DNA of 64,000 nt from NCBI GenBank assembly GCA_933228675.1, contig OW121742.1, positions 124,969,983 through 125,033,982 on the forward strand. Reading direction: 5' to 3'. Positions 1 to 12,220 of this stretch are shown here, piece by piece. The number at the start of each line of letters is the position of its first letter. Position 1 is the first letter of the stretch. The notes below the pieces were generated by a model. The model saw nothing but the letters and a program-made list of their open reading frames with translations, did no database searches and had not been told where the DNA came from. The position numbers and the translations under genes are program-made. Source of the DNA: Stomorhina lunata (lineage: Eukaryota > Arthropoda > Insecta > Diptera > Rhiniidae).

Positions 1-960
1 TTTATAGGAAATTTTTCAAAAATTTCCTATTTTTATAGGAAATTTTTCAAAAATTTCCTATTTTTATAGGAAATTTTTCAAAAATTTCCTATTTTTATAG
101 GAAATTTTTCAAAAATTTCCTATTTTTATAGGAAATTTTTCAAAAATTTCCTATTTTTATAGGAAATTTTTCAAAAATTTCCTATTTTTATAGGAAATTT
201 TTCAAAAATTTCCTATTTTTATAGGAAATTTTTCAAAAATTTCCTATTTTTATAGGAAATTTTTCAAAAATTTCCTATTTTTATAGGAAGTTTTTCAAAA
301 ATTTCCTATTTTTATAGGAAGTTTTTCAAAAATTTCCTATTTTTATAGGAAGTTTTTCAAAAATTTCCTATTTTTATAGGAAATTTTAAAAAAAAAATCC
401 TATTTTAATAGGAAATTTTTCAAAAATTTCCTATTTTTATAGGAAATTTTTCAAAAATTTCCTATTTTTATAGGAAATTTTTCAAAAATTTCCTATTTTT
501 ATAGGAAATTTTTCAAAAATTTCTTATTTTTATAGGAAATTTTTCAAAAATTTCCTATTTTTATAGGAAATTTTTCAAAATTTTCCTCTTTTTATACGAA
601 ATTTTTCAAAATTTTGCTTTTTTTATAGGAAATTTTTCAAAATTTCCCTTTTTTTATAGGAAATTTTTCAAAATTTTCCTTTTTTAAAAGAAATTTTTCA
701 AAGTTTTCCTTTTTTATAGGAAATTTTTCGAAATTTTCCTATTTTGATAGGAAATTTTTCAAAAATTTTTTTTTAAAGGAAATTTTACAAAAATTTTTTA
801 TTTTTAAAGTAAATTTTTCAAAAATTAACTATTTTTATAGGAAGTTTTTCAAAAATTTCCTATTTTTATAGGAAGTTTTTCAAAAATTTCCTATTTTTAT
901 AGGAAATTTTTCAAAAATTTCGTATTTTTATAGGAAAATTTTCAAAAATTTCTTATTTTT
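1..960. repeat. 31-bp palindromic satellite, family A (plus orientation)
   Basis: About 30 tandem copies of a 31-bp unit. Each unit holds TAGGAAATTTTT, a single C, then the exact reverse complement of that 12-mer, with a short T-rich spacer. Units are near-identical at 1-600 and decay (point changes, length changes) at 600-960, which suggests homogenisation in the left part; the array probably continues outside the window. The same unit occurs in the opposite orientation at 55.6-57.7 kb. Confidence 0.95.
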
Positions 961-2255
961 ACTTGTTTATTTTTGATTCATCCATCCAATTTGAATCCAT
1001 TTCTAACGTTTAATCGTCTAAACTAAATGATTTTGATTGCACATATGGAAAGAGGAGTCAAAAAATGGAGAAGCTGCAAAAACTTCAAAAACAACAAAAA
1101 AGTCAATCAATCAAATTTCCATTTAATTGAAATTGTTGGTTACTTTTTTCTGTTCGATGTCTAGAAAATAAAATCACAAACTATTTTTTATGTTTTACAC
1201 ATATGTACACATACATACATATACTACACACAAATGCACTTACACATGGAAAACAATACCAGGAGAAAAAACTGACAACAAACCAAAACAAAAAAAACAC
1301 AAAAGAGGAAAATCAGAACAAAGAAAAAAATCAAAACAAATCCATAAACGTGTTTCTGTGTGTTTTTGTTGTTACAAAAAATTGCTACTGCATTGAAATT
1401 GTTATTGTTATTTATTTTGCATTGATAAATTGGTGAGAGGGTGGTAGAGTGTAGATATGGAAGTCAGGAATGGAAAGTTGTTTTCTAAATTTTGTATCAA
1501 CTTCGAAATTATTATTGTATGTTCTGTTAAGATCATTGTGTTTTAAAAATTGAACTTGGGTTAAAAAAATATTTTTTTTATTTTGTACTGTTCATAACTC
1601 TAAAACCGTTGATCAGATGAAAAACTTGTGTTGGTATATCTCAAAGGCAATTTTATTTTATATACAGTGATGAATTTTTCAATAAAATTGAACATGTGGT
1701 TTTGAAGATATTCCAAACTAACTACGACAGCCTCTTCAAAAATCTAAAATTTCTAATTTGTACCATTAAAGTAGTGGTAATACCACAACAATTGTATCAT
1801 ATTTACCATCCCTGAGGGGAGTATGGGAGATTTCACAAAATCTAATGGTAATTTAAAATCTATAGGAAATTTTGTTGTTCGAATGGGAGAAAAAAAATAA
1901 AAGCATAAATATTAGTCTTAAGTAATCAAACTGCAGGTTTAATACATATTTGAATTGGAAATCAGCAAAAAAGAAAAAGAACAAAAACAACAAAGGAAAT
2001 GAAAAGAGAAGTAAATAATAAAATGGAAAATGAAAATACAAATAAAACTACCTACAAGCAAAGAATGACTAGGAAAGTTTTTGGTAACCGGAAGTTACAA
2101 ATTTGAGAAATGCATCGAAATGACAGTAAAAATTTACTGGTTAGGCCGCTTGAAGTATTTGTACTAATATTAGTAGCAAGACTAGTATCTGGCCAAGTAG
2201 TTAGTACAAGTATAAGTCTTAAGAGTAGAATTGATGGTGTTGTATTTTAATAATA
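961..2255. other. Single-copy AT-rich non-coding DNA
   Basis: No convincing exon. The small frames here are runs of A/T-rich codons without conserved composition. Contains short CA/TA-rich stretches (for example 1200-1230). Confidence 0.5.
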
Positions 2256-2256
2256 T

Positions 2257-2890
2257 TAGTTCTTAAATTAGTAATAGGACTTATACTAGTAGTAGTACTA
2301 GTATTAGTACTAGTATTAGTATAGTATTGGTACTAGCATTAATACTAGTATTAGTACTAGTATAAGTACTAGTATTAGTACTAGTTTTAGTACTAGTACT
2401 AGTATTAGTACTAGTATTAGTACTTGTATTAGTACTAGTATTAGTACTAGTATTAGTACTAGTATTAGTACTAGTATTAGTACTAGTATTAGTTCTAGTA
2501 TTAGTATTGGTATTAGTATTAGTACTGGTATTAGTACTGGTATTAGTACTAGTATTAGTACTGGTGTTAGTACTAGTATAAGTACTAGTATTAGTACTAG
2601 TATTAGTACTAGTATTAGTACTTGTATTAGTACTAGTATTAGTGCTAGTATTAGTACTAGTACTATTATTAGTACTTGTATTAGTACTAATACTAGTTTG
2701 TACTAGTATTGATTCTTGATGTGGTATAATATTAACATTAGTTTTAATATTAGTAATAGTACTAATATAAGTACTATTATTAGTACTTGTATGAGTACTA
2801 GCATAAGTACTTGATGTTATATTAGTACTAATATTAGTACTTGCATTAAAACTAGTATTAGTACTTGAATTAGTACTAGTATCATACTGT
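2257..2890. repeat. AGTACTAGTATT minisatellite
   Basis: A roughly 630-bp run of a 12-bp unit AGTACTAGTATT with 6-bp sub-periodicity (TAGTAC/TAGTAT). It is purest at 2340-2660 and degenerates on both sides. A short related patch (AGTACTAATA variants) recurs at 3880-4010 directly before the next satellite. AGTACT and ACTAGT are themselves palindromes. Confidence 0.9.
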
Positions 2891-4005
2891 TAATTTGAAG
2901 TATTAGCATTTCATAAGTTTACGGACGCTATTTAGTTATAAAACTGCAGGGTATTGTTTTAGAAAATGTTGATGTGAGTGATTTGTGTTTTGTTGTATAT
3001 TTTACAAAAGTGACCAAGGCCAAGGGCATTCAAATACATATTGTGTAAGTTTACACACACACAAACACACATTATCCTAGATTATAGGCGGCAATACGTA
3101 AACGTAAAGTGTTAAGGCATATCAAAATGTGTAGTATACTTTCAGGCTATTGAGAACAATTTTTATATAAACAATTTACAAAATAAATTAAGGTTAATAA
3201 AACAAGAAATTACAAAGTCTTAAAACAAATTTAAAGAAGACTTAATAAATTTTGAAAAGAAAAACATTTAACTAATATTTAAATTTAAAGTTTTTATAAA
3301 AAGAAAAATGAGATTATTTTAACACATTTCCGCAACATGTACCCCTAAACATTTGCCTTTAATGGCATTTTTATTATTTGCCATAAACCATTAATTAGCA
3401 TACAAATTATAGATCCTTAAAAACTTAATAGTTGCCATAACAGGAAAAACCAAAAACAATTTATATAAAATTTGTTTTTTTTTTTTCATTTCTCTAAACC
3501 CAATCACCATATTACACCACAAATAATGATGGCCGCCGCCAGACTTGTAAATTGCTGGAAAATAAAAACCATAAGGCCAATTTTAAACACTAACAATTAC
3601 CTAAAATTTTGCCCAAGATAACAGCTAAAACGAAAGAATTTTAAGTTGGAAAAAATTATATATTTTAGAGGGTAACATCTGGCCTTTATTAAGTAATTAA
3701 AATGGAACTTTTTTCCCCAAACATTATCTTAGGACTTTACTGCATTTAGCGAGAGCGGTAATTTGGGTCACTTGTTACAGTAATTTATGGTAAAAGAAGA
3801 TTAAATTTTTGTGAATGGCTGTTTAAGGAGCACGAAATATGAAAGCATTACTTTTTCTGGCTTTAGAATGGGAATTTAAACTAGTGACAATAACACTAAT
3901 ACTAATATAAGTACCAATACTAAAGCTATTATTATGAGTAATAATAATAGTACTATTATATAAATAGTACTAGTAGAAATAATAGTACTTATATAAGTAC
4001 TAGTA
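2891..4005. other. Single-copy non-coding island between satellites
   Basis: Mostly unique AT-rich DNA with a less AT-rich core near 3520-3560 (GATGGCCGCCGCC) and several homeodomain-type TAATTA/TTTATT elements near 3360-3420. No protein-coding exon is evident. It could be a cis-regulatory element within or upstream of the DCX-EMAP gene, but only as a guess. Confidence 0.3.
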
Positions 4006-4009
4006 CTAA

Positions 4010-4850
4010 CATAACTGGGTGTCGCCCACTTTTTCTTGGTATCGCCCACTTTTTCTATAGAAAAACTGGGTGTCGCCCACTTTTTCTATAGAAAAACTGG
4101 GTGTCGCCCACTTTTTCTATAGAAAAACTGGGTGTCGCCCACTTTTTCTATAGAAAAACTGGGTGTCGCCCACTTTTTCTATAGAAAAACTGGGTGTCGC
4201 CCACTTTTTCTATAGAAAAACTGGGTGTTGCCCAGTTTTTCTATAGAAAAAGTGGGCGACACCCAGTTTTTCTATAGAAAAACTTTGTCGCCCACTTTTT
4301 CTATAGAAAAACTGGGTGTTGCCCAGTTTTTCTATAGAAAAAGTGGGCGACACCCAGTTTTTCTATAGAAAAACTTTGTCGCCCACTTTTTCTATAGAAA
4401 AACTGGGTGTCGCCCACTTTTTCTATAGAAAAACTGGGTGTCGCCCACTTTTTCTATAGAAAAATTGGGTGTCGCCCACTTTTTTTATAGAAAAACTGGG
4501 TATCGCCCACTTTTTCTATAGAAAAACTGGGTGTCGCCCACTTTTTCTATAGAAAAACTGGGTGTCGCCCACTTTTTCTATAGAAAAACTGGGTGTCGCC
4601 CACTTTTTCTATAGAAAAACTGGGTGTCGCCCACTTTTTCTATAGAAAAACTGGGTGTCGCCCACTTTTTCTATAGAAAAACTGGGTGTCGCCCACTTTT
4701 TCTATAGAAAAACTGGGTGTCGCCCACTTTTTCTATAGAAAAACTGTATGTCGCCCACTATTTCTATAGAAAACCTAAGTGTCGTCTACTTTTTGTACAG
4801 AAAAACTAAATGTCACCCACTTTTTCTTTAGAAATTTTAGAGTCTTTTAA
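4010..4850. repeat. 31-bp satellite, family B
   Basis: About 26 copies of a 31-bp unit made of CTGGGTGTCGCCCAC followed by the 16-bp palindrome TTTTTCTATAGAAAAA. Near 4225-4380 some units are inverted, so parts of the array read in both directions (see findings). The array degrades at 4740-4850. The palindromic half is shared with family C at 6145-7690, while the other half differs. Confidence 0.95.
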
Positions 4851-6140
4851 TCTTACTACATAATATACTTTTACTAACATTTTTATAAACATTTATTATA
4901 TTTTATCTTTAATATTTTTTACTTAAATTTTATAAAAATAAAGCAATTACAAATTTTTCTAAAGACTCCTAGAAACATGCTTAACATATTTTATAAGACT
5001 CCTAAAAGTATGCTTAACATATTTTTCTTTCTTTATAACAAAATGCATTTAAATCATTTATTACATTTAAAATATTGATAATATTTTTTGTCAAGAAACA
5101 ATAAATTATTTATTGTTACAATAAATTTTAAATGGTTTTACAATGAATATCTTTTTAAAGCTCCTAAAAGTATGCTAACTGTTTTGTACAATAAAAGCAA
5201 TTATTAGAAATTGAGATAAATTTTAAGTTATTTGTTATAAAGAAAAATTGTTGGAAAAAGTATGATAAATTCTTAGAAATTTGAAACTTTAATTGAAAAT
5301 TAAATTAAAGAATTTTATAAATATAATAAAGAAATCTTATAAATAGGCTAATTTTATTTCAGAAATGAATTCTACGAATAAACGAGCAAATTTAAATGTT
5401 TTGAAGTATGGAATTGATCCACAAATAATTAAAAGTATCGCATTTAAACATTTAAATTATATATTTTAGTTTTCCATTTTTAATCCCCCTAAAAGTAGGC
5501 TAATTATTTCAATATAACTTCAGCCTTAATATAGCCTAATACAAAATTTTAACCCTTACTGTTTTATTACGCTCATAAATTAGTCCTTAACTCTTTATAA
5601 ATTAGTTCACACAATTTGTTACTTCACTTCACTCCTTCACAAAGCAACACTAATTATCCTTCGAAGGTGTTAACCAGCAGCTGAACCGAATAAAATCCCT
5701 AACAAACAAAAAACGAATAATTCCACAAAATGAGCATCATTCAAATGACAATGGCAAAATTTTATGAAAACCCTCTTATTCATTTATTATTTCATAACTC
5801 AACAACTAATTTAAGGCATGATTTACATATCACAATAGCCACTACAAGGACAATAAAGTAATTGTTGAGAAAAGAAAATGAAAAATATGGGTTCAAGTTA
5901 AAAGCAGGACAAAAGGAAACAAGCTAACAAAAATTTTTATATTTCAGATGAGAAATTACCCTAAAACACGCATACAATCTTTAACATACACACGCACACA
6001 CAGATACACTAACAGTTAAGAGGTTAACTCAAACTCATTATGTTTTTGGTAATAGTAATTTTTTATGGCCACTTATAGTTCTTTAAGCATTTTTTTAGGA
6101 AGGAACAAGAAAAACAATTAAAAAATCGGATTTAAGAGAA
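4851..6140. other. AT-rich non-coding DNA with dispersed CCTAAAAGTATGCT motifs
   Basis: No coding signal. Near-exact copies of the motif CCTAAAAGTATGCT or its variants lie near 4968, 5001, 5163 and 5488, three of them preceded by CT. Otherwise unique low-complexity DNA. Confidence 0.5.
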
Positions 6141-6144
6141 TTTT

Positions 6145-7690
6145 TTTCACTTTTTCTATAGAAAAACCGGTTGTCGACCACTTTTCTATAGAAAAACCGG
6201 ATCTCGCTCTCGCTGTCACCCACTTTTTCTATAGAAAAACCGGGTTTCTCCCACTTTTTCTATAGAAAAACCGGGTTTCTCCCACTTTTTCTATAGAAAA
6301 ACCGGGTTTCTCCCACTTTTTCTATAGAAAAAACCGGGTTTCTCCCACTTTTTCTATAGAAAAACCGGGTTTCTCCCACTTTTTCTATAGAAAAACCGGG
6401 TTTCTCCCACTTTTTCTATAGAAAAACCGGGTTTCTCCCACTTTTTCTATAGAAAAAACCGGGTTTCTCCCACTTTTTCTATAGAAAAAACCGGTTTTCT
6501 CCCACTTTTTCTATAGAAAGACCGGGTTTCTCCCACTTTTTCTATAGAAGGACCGGGTTTCTCCCACTTTTTCTATAGAAAACCCGGGTTTTTTCCCACT
6601 TTTTCTATAGAAAAACCGGGTTTCTCCCACTTTTTCTATAGAAAAAACCGGGTTTCTCCCACTTTTTCTATAGAAAAACCGGGTTTCTCCCACTTTTTCT
6701 ATAGAAAAACCGGGTTTCTCCCACTTTTTCTATAGAAAAACCGGGTTTTCTCCCACTTTTTCTATAGAAAAACCGGGTTTCTCCCACTTTTTCTATAGAA
6801 AAACCGGGTTTCTCCCACTTTTTCTATAGAAAAAACCGGGTTTCTCCCACTTTTTCTATAGGAAAACCGGGTTTTTTCCCGCTTTTTCTATAGAAAAACC
6901 GGGTTTCTCCCACTTTTTCTATAGAAAAACCGGGTTTCTCCCACTTTTTCTACAGAAAAACTTTTTCTACAGAAAAAACCAGGTTTCTCCCCACTTTTTC
7001 TATAGAAAAAAACGGGGTTTCTCCCACTTTTTCTATTGAAAAACAGGGTTTCTCCCACTTTTTCTGTAGAAAAAACCGGGTTTGTCCCACTTTTTCTATA
7101 GAAAAACCGGGTTTGTCCCACTTTTCTATAGAAAAACCGGGTTTGTCCCACTTTTTCTATAGAAAAAAACCGGGTTTTTTCTCCCACTTTTTCTATAGAA
7201 AAACCGGGTTTGTCCCACTTTTTCTATAGAAAAAACCGGGTTTGTCCCACTTTTTCTATAGAAAAACCAGGTTTTCTCCCACTTTTTCTATAGAAAAACT
7301 GGGTTTCTCCCACTTTTTCTATAGAAAAAACCGAGTTTCTCCCCACTTTTTCTATAGAAAAAACCGGGTTTCTCCCACTTTTTCTATAGAAAAACCGAGT
7401 TTCTCCCACTTTTTCTATAGAAAAAACCGGGTTTCTCCCCACTTTTTCTATAGAAAAACCGAGTTTCTCCCACTTTTTCTATAGAAAAACCGAGTTTCTC
7501 CCACTTTTTCTATAGAAAAACCGGGTTTCTCCCACTTTTTCTGTAGAAAAACCGGGTCTCTCCCACTTTTTCTATAGAAAAACCGAGTCTCTCTCACTTT
7601 TTCTATAGAAAAACCGGGTATCGCCCACTTTTTCTATATAAAAAGTGGGTGAACTTTTTCTATAGAAAAACCGGGTGTCGCCCACATTAC
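6145..7690. repeat. 31-bp satellite, family C
   Basis: About 48 copies of a 31-32-bp unit with the non-palindromic half ACCGGGTTTCTCCCAC and the palindrome TTTTTCTATAGAAAAA. One-base insertions in the A runs give 32-bp variants. Long open frames on the minus strand (for example 6888-7187) are a by-product of the repeat and are not genes. A related family B array lies 1.3 kb upstream. Confidence 0.95.
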
Positions 7691-8980
7691 TTTAGCAAAA
7701 CTAGGCGAAATTTATTTTAAATTACAAACAAAATGATGAACTTACATCTCCCATGGTAAAATCTTTAGTATGTCACAACACTTGAACAACAATAAAGAAC
7801 TATAAATTTTATACAAATACACTCAAATATTCTCTTACACATGCATACTCACTCATACATATTTGTATACCTCTTTCAAACAGACACTCACATCTGGGTC
7901 AAAGACATCATAATTATAATAAAAACCATAAATATTTAAATTTAAATGCTCTAATAAAAATCCTCTTGTAAAAGATAACCAACATCCTTTTAGGAAGCGA
8001 CTAAGAAGATTCTTAAAGAGAAGAATGTGTCTAAAAGAGCATGAGTTAATAAACTAACGGCATTAAATAACTTGTTTACTTAGAAAATGTTAATGGTGTA
8101 TGTATGTAAGTGAGTTAGAGCGAGTATGTGTGTGTGTGTGTGTGTTTGATTTGTTTACATTAAAAAGAGATGAGTAATACTTTAAATATTTGTTGTTTCC
8201 CATAAAGGATATCTCTTATTTCATGATAATGATGATTAAGGAAAATCACCAACCAGACAGACGACTCTGATGTTCCTCGTTATTTTGTTGTTTTTGCTGA
8301 ATTTGTGTGTAAACCTTTAAGTGATGTGGAAAATTAAAGTATTATTTTGTGGTGGATTTTGCTGGTGGGTTAATTAGTTTTCAAAATGACCTTCTAAGTG
8401 CCAACATATCTACAATCCTTTAGATTCCCTTTTCAAACTCCCCCCCGCCCCTGAACTAATTCTAAATGGTCCTTATGTTTCAATATCTCCAAAGTGTTTT
8501 TGTATTAAAAGTTAATGAGCTACTCTGTCCTCTTTGCCTTGATTCATAATAACATTGATATCCTCTAGTAATGAAAAAAAAGGACCAAAAAAAGCAACAT
8601 TCGTTCAAGTGGTAATTGTATGGTGTGTCCTTCATAACATGAATTACCAATATTTAAACATAAGTTCATCCTTAAGTTATAAGGGGGGATATTGTTGCTG
8701 TTAACACTAGCGTAAAATTGGCAATTGCGTGTTTTTTTTGAAAGGTTTTGTGACTTTTTCCTGAAAAAGCTTATCAAATTGGAATAAGTACCCAATATTA
8801 GTTAAGAGTTTTTCTTTATGTTTTTAAAAAAAGATGACCATTGAACAAAAAATGTTGAAAATTTTTATGATTACTTAAAGATTTTCCAATAAATTGCACA
8901 TTATTAAGAATTTTCAATAAAAGGCCAAGGAAGGGAAGAGGTTGGAGAAAATACAAAAAAATAAATAAAAGGAAATGCTG
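7691..8980. other. Non-coding, mostly single-copy DNA
   Basis: No recognisable exon or mobile element. A short (GT)n tract lies near 8128-8145. Confidence 0.4.
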
Positions 8981-9062
<82 letters not shown>

Positions 9063-9072
9063 TATATATATT
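8981..9072. repeat. (TA)n microsatellite, tail of the SINE
   Basis: About 40 uninterrupted TA dinucleotides, ending with a slightly imperfect GATATATATATT. It abuts the 3' end of the minus-strand SINE, so it is best read as that element's expanded simple-repeat tail. Confidence 0.9.
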
Positions 9073-9074
9073 TA

Positions 9075-9373
9075 ATTCCCCGACAACATTCCAATTGGAA
9101 CAAGGGGTACTTCTCTCAGATAATGAGCTGCATCCGATTCTATTTTTAGACTCATTGAAAGGGACCTACGTTTTTAACGCCGGCTCCGAACGGCAAAATG
9201 CATTAGTTAGAGAAGTTTTACATAGCCTAATACTCAATAACCAGTGGCTAGCTGAGTTATGAGGTGAACCGCCGCTTTTTTGAAAATTTATTTTTTCAAG
9301 TGAGTCTGGCCAGGGATCGAACTTGGGCCTCTGGTATGCTAGGCGGATGACTAACCTGCTATACCACGGCGGA
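9075..9373 (-). mobile_element. tRNA-derived SINE, copy 1
   Basis: Read on the minus strand, the first 65 bases form a tRNA-like head. The A box TGGTATAGCAGG (9355-9366) fits the pol III consensus TRGYNNARNNGG, and the B box AGTTCGATCCC (9313-9323) fits GWTCRANNC. A non-tRNA body of about 230 bp follows, then the TA-rich tail. A second copy at 20755-21027 aligns over the head and body with small indels, which shows it is interspersed. No RT is encoded, as expected for a SINE. Family name not recognised. Confidence 0.85.
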
Positions 9374-9507
9374 AATGTTGATTGCAGAGTTTTTTAAGTA
9401 AACAAAAGCTTCTAATCTTAAGTTATGTTCCAGTAATCATTCAACTGCATTATCGACATGTCGGTAAAGTGATATGATTTCCGAACAATCACTTCAAAGA
9501 AAACTAA

Positions 9508-9598
9508 AGTTTGGTCGTCTGCCAGTCGCACAACCAATTTATTTTTTGATATAACGGAACTCAAAGTTTTTTAGTTCCGATTGGCAGACGACCAAACT
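9508..9598. repeat. Strong inverted repeat (hairpin)
   Basis: AGTTTGGTCGTCTGCCAGTCG at 9508-9528 is matched at 20 of 21 positions by the reverse complement of 9578-9598. The 49-bp loop contains a smaller GGAACT/AGTTCC stem. It may be the ends of a tiny MITE or an RNA hairpin; no coding role seen. Confidence 0.75.
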
Positions 9599-9839
9599 GA
9601 GTTGAGTTGAGAACGGCTCATCCATTTAAATTAACTAAGTCTTTCCGCTGAATTGTCGTTCAAAATGTACCAAGTTGTCGGCAAATATTTGAATACTATA
9701 CTGATCACAAATGTAGGTTGGACAATGTTATTTCAACTAAAATTCTTTCTCCTCCCAGTCGATAGATGTCGATTGATAGATACAAAGATTCAAAATAGCT
9801 ATGTCTAGAAATGGAGTCGATATGTCCACAATTCACCAA

Positions 9840-10190
9840 TTTTGCAATACCTTCTAGTCAACTTAGTCAGAGTTAATAAGTCATAGTCAAAGGTTAAGTT
9901 ATTGAAAAAAAGCAAGTCATTATCAAATTTCAAGTAATTCTCAAAGTGCTAGTCATTGTCAAAGTGCAAGTCATTATTAAAGTGCAAGTTATTGCCAAAG
10001 TGCAAGTCATTCTCAAAGTGCAAGTTATTGCAAAAAAGCAAGTCATTGTGAAATTGCAAGTCATTTAAAAAGTGATAATCATTATCAAATTGCAAGTCAT
10101 TGTTAAAAACCAAGTCACTTGCAAGTCATTCTCAAAATACAAGGCATCCTCGAAGTGAAAGTCATTCTCAATGTGCAAGTCATGCTGATC
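9840..10190. repeat. 18-bp minisatellite (CAAGTCATTCTCAAAGTG)
   Basis: Roughly 14-16 degenerate copies of an 18-bp unit, CAAGTCATTCTCAAAGTG and variants (TTATTGCC, TTATTAAT in the middle). The clearest run is 9950-10030. Because 18 is a multiple of three, short frames here look repetitive (10119-10349) but carry no family signature. Confidence 0.85.
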
Positions 10191-10779
10191 CCAAAATCTT
10201 TATATCCACATTTGATATTACTACGACGTCAAACATGGATGAAATTCTTTAATTCTTTCAGTGGAGCGAACTCTTTCAAATCTAGTCAACTGAAGTTCCA
10301 GAGCTTATTAGTCAACCAGCGGCATCGAATTCATATTTCCCACACTTGAACGAAGTCATAAGTTACACAATTCAACCAAGGTATTATCGCTTCTTCTAAT
10401 TTTTCAAAGTTGAAGATAAATTAGCCGACGAAGTCGTTGTACAGCAGTACATACAGCATGTACTCACCACTAAACTAAAATCGCCCTTAACCCCTACCTC
10501 AAATCATCTTTATGTCCATTGAAAAAGACAATTCGGTTTAATAGTCCAGCCTCAACTCAATCCAAGAGATCGTTGTTGAAAAATTTACAGATTCCGATTC
10601 TTTTTTAACTTCTTCGGTATAGGTGTTGCCGAGCCTCAACCAGCACTAATAGATCGTTCTAGATCTAGCGTTAGCAAAGTACAAAATCAGATAGACTCAA
10701 AGAGACTTTGCCCAACATTGGTCTAGATCTTTCCATAAGGATCGTTTTAGTATACTACAGTTCCCTGAAGGATTTCCAG

Positions 10780-12220
10780 ACATAATTTTTCATCTTCTTA
10801 GAGGTGGAGGGTTGCTTATTGCCCGATTTGGTTCTTTTTGCTCCTTTCACTCGAGGATCATCAAAGTTGCTAGGAGAAACTCGTAACCTGTCTTACAGAC
10901 CTTCGCAACTACAACCTTGGTCGCATCCCACGAGCATCCACTGTTTATTTTTTAACAAAATCCTTATTGGCTACTGTGGACCTTTAAGCTGATCAGGTCT
11001 AATAACCGAGACTTTATCATCTCTAATAGATTGGTCATGATCATTTCATAGACATCGCCAGAGTTTTCGACAATTGTCTTAAGAATAACCCAACATTCGG
11101 ACTTTTTACCTTCTCCAAAGTAGAAGGTTGCTCATTTCCCGATGTGTCTCTCCTTCCGATTTTCTTTCGGGAAGCACTGACAACGCTTCGCAGTCTTACT
11201 AACCATTGCAGCCACAACTTTAAGCTCATAGGTCGTACGGGCCATATGTTCCTTCACACAAGCAAACAGCGGATCCCTTCACAGAATACTTATGACCTTG
11301 TTGGATGAAATTTGAGTAAATGTTTAAGATGTCCCTAGTAGAGCTTTAAATTATTTTAAACTTACCAAGCCTGTGCTTCTTGATCAATTTCCTCTCCTTA
11401 GTATCAAGTAGCCAAGAAACATCTTTTTGAGATAGGCCAAAAAAAGGGAACTACTCTTCGTTTTCTCTTCTTTCCTTTAACCTTAAATTTTCTAATTGTT
11501 TGGCTATGTAGTAACATCCTGTCGATTATTTTTCGTTCTTTTGGAGAGGCTTTTTCAGCTTCTTTTAACTCATCATCTTTGGGTAGATGTAGGGACGTAA
11601 AATCTTTCGAACCAGCGTTGAGTAGACTAGGGAGATGTAGAATCATAAATTCTTTTTGGAGTAGATGTAGAGCCATTAATTTTCCGAACTTATCCACGAT
11701 CTACCAGATCTTATTAATAGCTTAGAATCCCTATACATAATGTTTTTGAGATAGGCTACAAATCTCCTTGTTCACCACTGCGTCCTTGGGAACTATTTTT
11801 TGTCCTTTTGAAGAGAAAGATGCTTTCAGTCTTTCTGACATCCCCTACAAAGATCTCAGTAAACTTGGTCGGAAGCCGAGATCTCAGTAAACTCAAGTTC
11901 CAACAGGATAAATTGCTGTAAATTCTTTTGAACTGTGCTTCTCTAATTAGCGTTCAATAGCTTAGGAAAGGACGAACTATCTTCGTTCTTTTGAAGAGAA
12001 GTAGACTTTCATTTTCAGGCTCTTCTAGCTTCCCTTACCATTAAAGCCAAAGATCTCGCCTGAGTTTGATCGCGGGCCGAGATCTCAATAACCTGGAGTT
12101 TCCGTTCTAATTCAAGTAAAACATATTTACCAGGTTTTCTTAACTCTCCCTAAACCAGCCAAAGATCTCATAGGAGAGAGTCTGACCGGGAGCTAGGATA
12201 ACAGCGAGCTACTTTTGGAG
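10780..12220. repeat. Degenerate long tandem repeats
   Basis: Two blocks of old duplications. Block 1: 10800-10995 and 11115-11240 align (GGTTGCTTATTGCCCGAT versus GGTTGCTCATTTCCCGAT, followed by matching ACAACCTT/ACAACTTT segments), about 320 bp apart. Block 2: three or more copies of a TTCTTTTGAAGAGAA ... AAAGATCTC unit near 11540, 11800, 11985 and 12160, about 200 bp apart. This block is less AT-rich than its surroundings. Short frames in it (11041-11229 and 11404-11697, minus) match no family I recognise. Confidence 0.65.

Noticed and set aside
1..960. CRISPR-like regular repeats
   Set aside because: The genome is eukaryotic, units abut without unique spacers, and the repeats are simple palindromic satellite.
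6511..7484. Open frames of 60-99 codons on both strands with FSIEKVGETRFFYRKSG-type peptides
   Set aside because: They are translations of the 31-bp family C satellite. The period is not a multiple of three, one frame of the unit contains TAG, and there is no start context or splice evidence.
8816..9103. 95-codon minus frame with a Tyr-Ile repeat
   Set aside because: It is translation of the (TA)n tail of the SINE.
9310..9373. Possible functional tRNA gene (minus strand)
   Set aside because: A and B boxes are present but the cloverleaf is imperfect, a 230-bp body and TA tail follow, and a second collinear copy exists at 20.8-21.0 kb, so it is a SINE head.
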